From contig JBIQLO010000070.1 in NCBI GenBank assembly GCA_044464175.1, positions 1 through 17,881 on the forward strand: 17,881 nt of DNA. The letters are read 5' to 3'. This document shows positions 15,412-17,881 of this stretch, piece by piece. The translations under genes were made by a program, and so were the position numbers. The notes beneath the pieces are model-generated. The model had not been told where the DNA came from. It did no database searches and saw only the letters and a program-made list of their open reading frames with translations. Numbering within the stretch: position 1 is the first letter of the stretch; the number at the start of each line of letters is the position of its first letter. Source of the stretch: JBIQLO01 sp044464175 (GTDB lineage: Bacteria > Planctomycetota > Phycisphaerae > Tepidisphaerales > Tepidisphaeraceae).

Positions 15412-15439
15412 ACTATATCAGAGAGATATCAGACGTCAA
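15412..15439 (-). promoter_or_regulatory. Sigma-70-type promoter of the regulator-pseudopilin-hydrolase cassette
   Basis: On the minus strand TTGACG (15439-15434) and TATAGT (15417-15412) are separated by 16 bp, near-consensus for a housekeeping promoter. The expected transcription start is near 15405, about 22 nt before the GntR-type start codon. The direct repeat atatcaga (15415-15422 and 15426-15433, plus strand) fills the -10 and spacer region with 11-bp periodicity, a good position for a repressor operator. Confidence 0.65.
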
Positions 15440-15531
15440 GAAAAATCAGAACGCCCGCGTCGAGACTTGCAGATCAGATGAAGGCCCTGCAAACGTTCCG
15501 GACTCGAGGTAATCGGGACCACGATTCTGAT
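15417..15531. promoter_or_regulatory. ATCAGA repeat cluster, candidate operator
   Basis: On the plus strand atcaga occurs at 15417-15422, 15428-15433, 15445-15450 and 15473-15478, with an inverted copy tctgat at 15526-15531. The first two are exactly 11 bp apart and overlap the promoter. I propose, as inference, that these are binding sites for the GntR/LacI-type regulator. The hexamer is short, so some copies may be chance. Confidence 0.35.
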
Positions 15532-15548
15532 TTAACCACGGCGGTGTA

Positions 15549-16343
15549 TCAGGGGCGGGCGACGATGACGGCGATCATGCGGCCGGTGAGGCCGTGGTCG
15601 CGGCGGTGAGAGAAGAATTCATCGGCGTGGCGAACGGTGCAACGGTCGGTTGAGTCGATGGCATCGGGCGCCAGTCCGGCGGCCTGGAGTTGCCGGTGGA
15701 TGGCTTGGCGCAGATCGACGTAACCCTTGCCGTCGGGGCGACGGCGCAAAGGGGCATCCGGTCCGAAGTACGTTTCAAATTGCTGAAGCACTTCCGGGCC
15801 GACCTCGAAAGCGTCATGGCCGATGCATGGCCCGATGGCGGCGGTGATTGGCTGCCCCTGCGCTTTGGCGCGGAGGGTTTGGACGGTCCGGGGGACTATG
15901 CCGGCCACGACGCCGCGCCAGCCGGCATGGATGGCGGCGACGGTCCGGCCATCGGCAGCGCTCATCAGAACAGGCACGCAGTCGGCAGTGCGGATGGAAA
16001 TGGCGATTCGGGGATCGTCGCTCACCAGGCCGTCACCCTGGCAGGATTGACGGGCCTGATGTGCCTCAACGACCCTGTCGGCGTGAACCTGATTGAGGCG
16101 GATCAATTCCGCATCGGCGCAGCCGATGGCGGATAGAAAACGGCGGTGGTTTTCGGCCAGATGGTCGGGGCGGTCTTCTCCGTATCCGTTGGGGCTGCCG
16201 AAGTTCAGGGAGGCGAAGGGGCCGGTGCTGACGCCGCCCAGGCGCGTGCTGAAGCCGTGGCGGACGCCAAGGCGCTGGAGGGCGGGAGAGGCGTAATAGG
16301 CCAGGCCGGTGGAGAGGGTTTGTCGGATGAGCATAAGCGGCAT
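15549..16343 (-). CDS. pgeF: Peptidoglycan editing factor PgeF (YfiH/laccase-domain family)
   Basis: This 264-aa protein covers the whole family. The motifs in order are VRHGFSTRLGGVSTGPFASLN (28-48; shown split as VRHGFSTRLGG and VSTGPFASLN), NQVHADRV with H87, QGDGLV, TADCVPVL with C122, AAIHAGWRGV with H139, AAIGPCIG, YVDLR, and CT followed by FFSHRRD. H87, C122 and H139 are the metal-site residues of the family. Members remove wrongly incorporated L-serine from peptidoglycan precursors, and some also act on purine nucleosides. ATG 16343 is used, with an alternative ATG 16334; neither has a clear ribosome binding site. It lies between two carbohydrate cassettes, co-oriented with the first, 165 bp upstream of the regulator's start, and has no evident functional link to them. 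Confidence 0.94.
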   Translation of the reverse strand: MPLMLIRQTLSTGLAYYASPALQRLGVRHGFSTRLGGVSTGPFASLNFGSPNGYGEDRPDHLAENHRRFLSAIGCADAELIRLNQVHADRVVEAHQARQSCQGDGLVSDDPRIAISIRTADCVPVLMSAADGRTVAAIHAGWRGVVAGIVPRTVQTLRAKAQGQPITAAIGPCIGHDAFEVGPEVLQQFETYFGPDAPLRRRPDGKGYVDLRQAIHRQLQAAGLAPDAIDSTDRCTVRHADEFFSHRRDHGLTGRMIAVIVARP

Positions 16344-16714
16344 TCAATCGTGCTTTTCATTTGCCTGACCGATTCGGGCGTGGAAGGCTGCCCACGGGCG
16401 ATTGCGGCGAAGCATCGTCAGGAGGCAATCCTATTTAAACCGGGGGCGATGTCGAGTTGGGGTGGTGAATGTTCCATCCATCCTGGGAGGGGGAGCGAGG
16501 GGGCGGAATCCGCCCAATGCAGAGTGGCGCGACGCAACCGGAACCTCCCTGTGGCATGGGCGGTGGATTTCGGTAAGCTGTCGGCCGCTGCGCTGGTTCC
16601 ATTCCGAGGCCGGCAGCGGCATGGGAAAATTGACGGCATGCGGGTTGTGGTATCCGGAAGCCGGGAATGGGCAATCATTGGAACAGCCTGAGGGCCTACG
16701 AAAGGGAGTTTAGA
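16344..16714. other. 371-bp divergent intergenic region
   Basis: No convincing gene is present; several small ORFs on both strands have no family resemblance or ribosome binding site. It contains a near-perfect palindrome gggcgga-a-tccgccc at 16501-16515. A weak promoter-like pair for the plus-strand pseudopilin is TTGACG (16630-16635) and TATCCG (16651-16656), with a short 15-bp spacer. The pgeF promoter should lie at its left side, but I saw no good match. Confidence 0.5.
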
Positions 16715-17497
16715 ATGCTCGGTTTAAGACGAAAAGGCCGGATCGGGATGGAGGCGGTGCGCAGGCAGGGTGTTTGGGGCGGGGCGGGTTTTACGCTGGT
16801 GGAACTGCTTGTGGTCATCGGGATCATAGCGATCCTGATCGCAATGCTGCTGCCGGCGCTCAATAAGGCGCGGCAGCAGGCGATGCGCGTGAGCTGCGCC
16901 TCGCGAATGCGACAGTTGAGCATGATGTTTCAGATGTACGCCCACAACAACCGGGGCAAACTTCCCTTCTGCAACATCAACGGGGTGGGGAGCATCAATC
17001 ACACTCCCTCCTACGGGATATCCCCGGACATGATGCCGGACAAGCAATACCTGGGCTACCGCGCGGACCTGGTGAAGCGAAGCGAGAATTCCCTTTACCG
17101 CTGCCCCGCCCAGCCGGACGACAATGACCTCTACTGGTACTATGGATATGCGTATAGCCGTTATCTGTTCTCTTATGAGCCATACGAAACCCTGCTGATC
17201 AGCGCCCATCGGCAGCCCTGGAAGACGGCGATGCTCCTGGACAAGGGACACAGCGTGATCGGGGCATCGCACGGCTATCCGTGGGTTGGGTCCCGGTTCA
17301 AAACGGCGGCGGATACCGATGTGGATTACCTGGCGTACAAGCTGGCGGCGATCCGGCACGGCGGCACGGGGACCGGGAGCAACCCCGGCGGGCTGAACGT
17401 GGCGTATCTGGATGGGCATGTGGCATGGTTTCCCGACTTCAGACAACTGCCCACCGATGTAAGAGACCCGTTCTGGGATTATCATCTTGGCCATTGA
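16715..17497 (+). CDS. Pseudopilin-like protein with long prepilin leader
   Basis: This encodes a 260-aa protein. ATG 16715 is chosen over an in-frame ATG at 16667 because aaagggag (16701-16708) lies 6 nt upstream. The leader is long (25 residues, several Arg/Lys) and ends GGAG|FTLVELLVVIGIIAILIAML, with the predicted cut after G25 and the conserved E30. LLPALNKAR follows, as in the first pseudopilin. A YRCP motif lies mid-protein, and the C-terminus has LNVAYLDGHVAW, but the preceding histidine is 17 residues before DG instead of 9. It is followed 13 bp later by a secreted glycoside-hydrolase-like gene, repeating the pseudopilin-enzyme arrangement of the minus-strand cassette. It may display, capture or help export material for that enzyme; this is inference. 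Confidence 0.9.
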   Translation: MLGLRRKGRIGMEAVRRQGVWGGAGFTLVELLVVIGIIAILIAMLLPALNKARQQAMRVSCASRMRQLSMMFQMYAHNNRGKLPFCNINGVGSINHTPSYGISPDMMPDKQYLGYRADLVKRSENSLYRCPAQPDDNDLYWYYGYAYSRYLFSYEPYETLLISAHRQPWKTAMLLDKGHSVIGASHGYPWVGSRFKTAADTDVDYLAYKLAAIRHGGTGTGSNPGGLNVAYLDGHVAWFPDFRQLPTDVRDPFWDYHLGH

Positions 17498-17510
17498 GAA
17501 AGGACCTTCC

Positions 17511-17881
17511 GTGAAACATCTGATTTCGCTGTTAGCGCTGGGTTGCGGGCTGCTGGCGTGGATGCCGGCGCGCGGGCGGGCGGGGACGGTGATCGTGAAG
17601 GAGGGGCGGAGTAATTACACGATCGTGGTGCCCAAGGATGCGCCCAGGAGCGTGCAGGCGGCGGCCGAGGAACTGCAGATGGACATCGCCCTGGCAACGG
17701 GGGCGAAGCTGCCGGTCGCCACGGACGAGGCCAAGACGAATGGGGGAATCATCAGTCTTGGCTCAACGCGGCAGGCGCAGGCGGCCGGCTTGAACGGGGC
17801 GGAGATCGCCCCGGCCGGCTTTCGGATCGTCACCAGGAGCGGGAATCTCTACATCCTGGGGCAGGATACGCCCGATGGGCA
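17511..17881 (+). CDS. Secreted protein with GH67N/DUF4838-like N-terminus (cut by window edge)
   Basis: Only 123 codons are visible before the right edge. Start GTG 17511 has gaaagga (17498-17504) 6 nt upstream, right after the pseudopilin stop at 17497. Residues 1-24 form a signal peptide (KHLISLLALGCGLLAWM, ending near GRAG). The visible mature part reads TVIVKEGRSNYTIVVP, AAAEELQMDIALATGAKLPV, GIISLGSTRQAQAAGL and APAGFRIVTRSGNLYILGQD. This strand-helix pattern is the N-terminal domain found before the catalytic region in GH67-type alpha-glucuronidases and DUF4838 proteins. The catalytic part is outside the window, so the enzyme class is not settled. It appears co-transcribed with the pseudopilin. 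Confidence 0.82.
   Translation, partial: MKHLISLLALGCGLLAWMPARGRAGTVIVKEGRSNYTIVVPKDAPRSVQAAAEELQMDIALATGAKLPVATDEAKTNGGIISLGSTRQAQAAGLNGAEIAPAGFRIVTRSGNLYILGQDTPDG

Noticed and set aside
16418..16678. Small minus-strand ORFs in the pgeF-pseudopilin gap
   Set aside because: Overlapping frames of 60-90 aa with no family resemblance, no ribosome binding site and biased composition.

Overview
The window is a GC-rich bacterial chromosome segment with tightly packed genes, apart from three repeat-rich gaps. The gene content points to Planctomycetota (Phycisphaerae-like) or a close PVC relative such as Lentisphaerota. The indicators are short type II pseudopilin-like proteins with an H-X9-DG-type C-terminus, a GntR/LacI hybrid regulator co-oriented with large secreted glycoside-hydrolase-like proteins, a DUF5658-type membrane protein, and many short tandem or palindromic intergenic repeats. 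This assignment rests on family knowledge, not on a marker gene. No rRNA, tRNA, CRISPR array or transposase was seen.

Left part (1-4312): a 21-bp tandem repeat array (24-233), a hypothetical protein with a pentapeptide-repeat tail (403-1179), a mosaic of repeat-like sequence (about 1190-1360), an orphan LolD/MacB-type ABC ATPase (1366-2109), and a convergent DHA2-type MFS efflux transporter (2139-3716). A gene-poor gap of about 600 bp (3717-4312) is filled with simple repeats and strong hairpins.

Middle part (4313-9184): a minus-strand signalling operon runs from an NtrC-class sigma-54 activator to a GAF/SpoIIE-type PP2C phosphatase to a small DUF5658-like membrane protein. Divergent from it is an alanine dehydrogenase gene (8099-9184) with a good ribosome binding site and a candidate promoter.

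Right part (9197-17881): two carbohydrate-related cassettes, each containing a pseudopilin gene. The minus-strand cassette runs from a GntR/LacI regulator (15383) to a pseudopilin, a 1148-aa secreted protein with a CBM9-like domain and a glycoside-hydrolase-like region, and a secreted LamG-like protein (ending 9197). Its gaps are only 9, 38 and 32 bp, and a sigma-70-type promoter carrying ATCAGA repeats lies upstream. After pgeF (15549-16343) comes a plus-strand cassette: a second pseudopilin (16715-17497), followed 13 bp later by the start of a secreted protein with a GH67N/DUF4838-like N-terminus that runs off the right edge.

The most interesting biology is the repeated coupling of one dedicated pseudopilin with one large secreted CAZyme-like protein, once with its own sugar-responsive-type regulator. 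This suggests substrate-specific surface capture or export modules. The repeat mosaics are the second point of interest.
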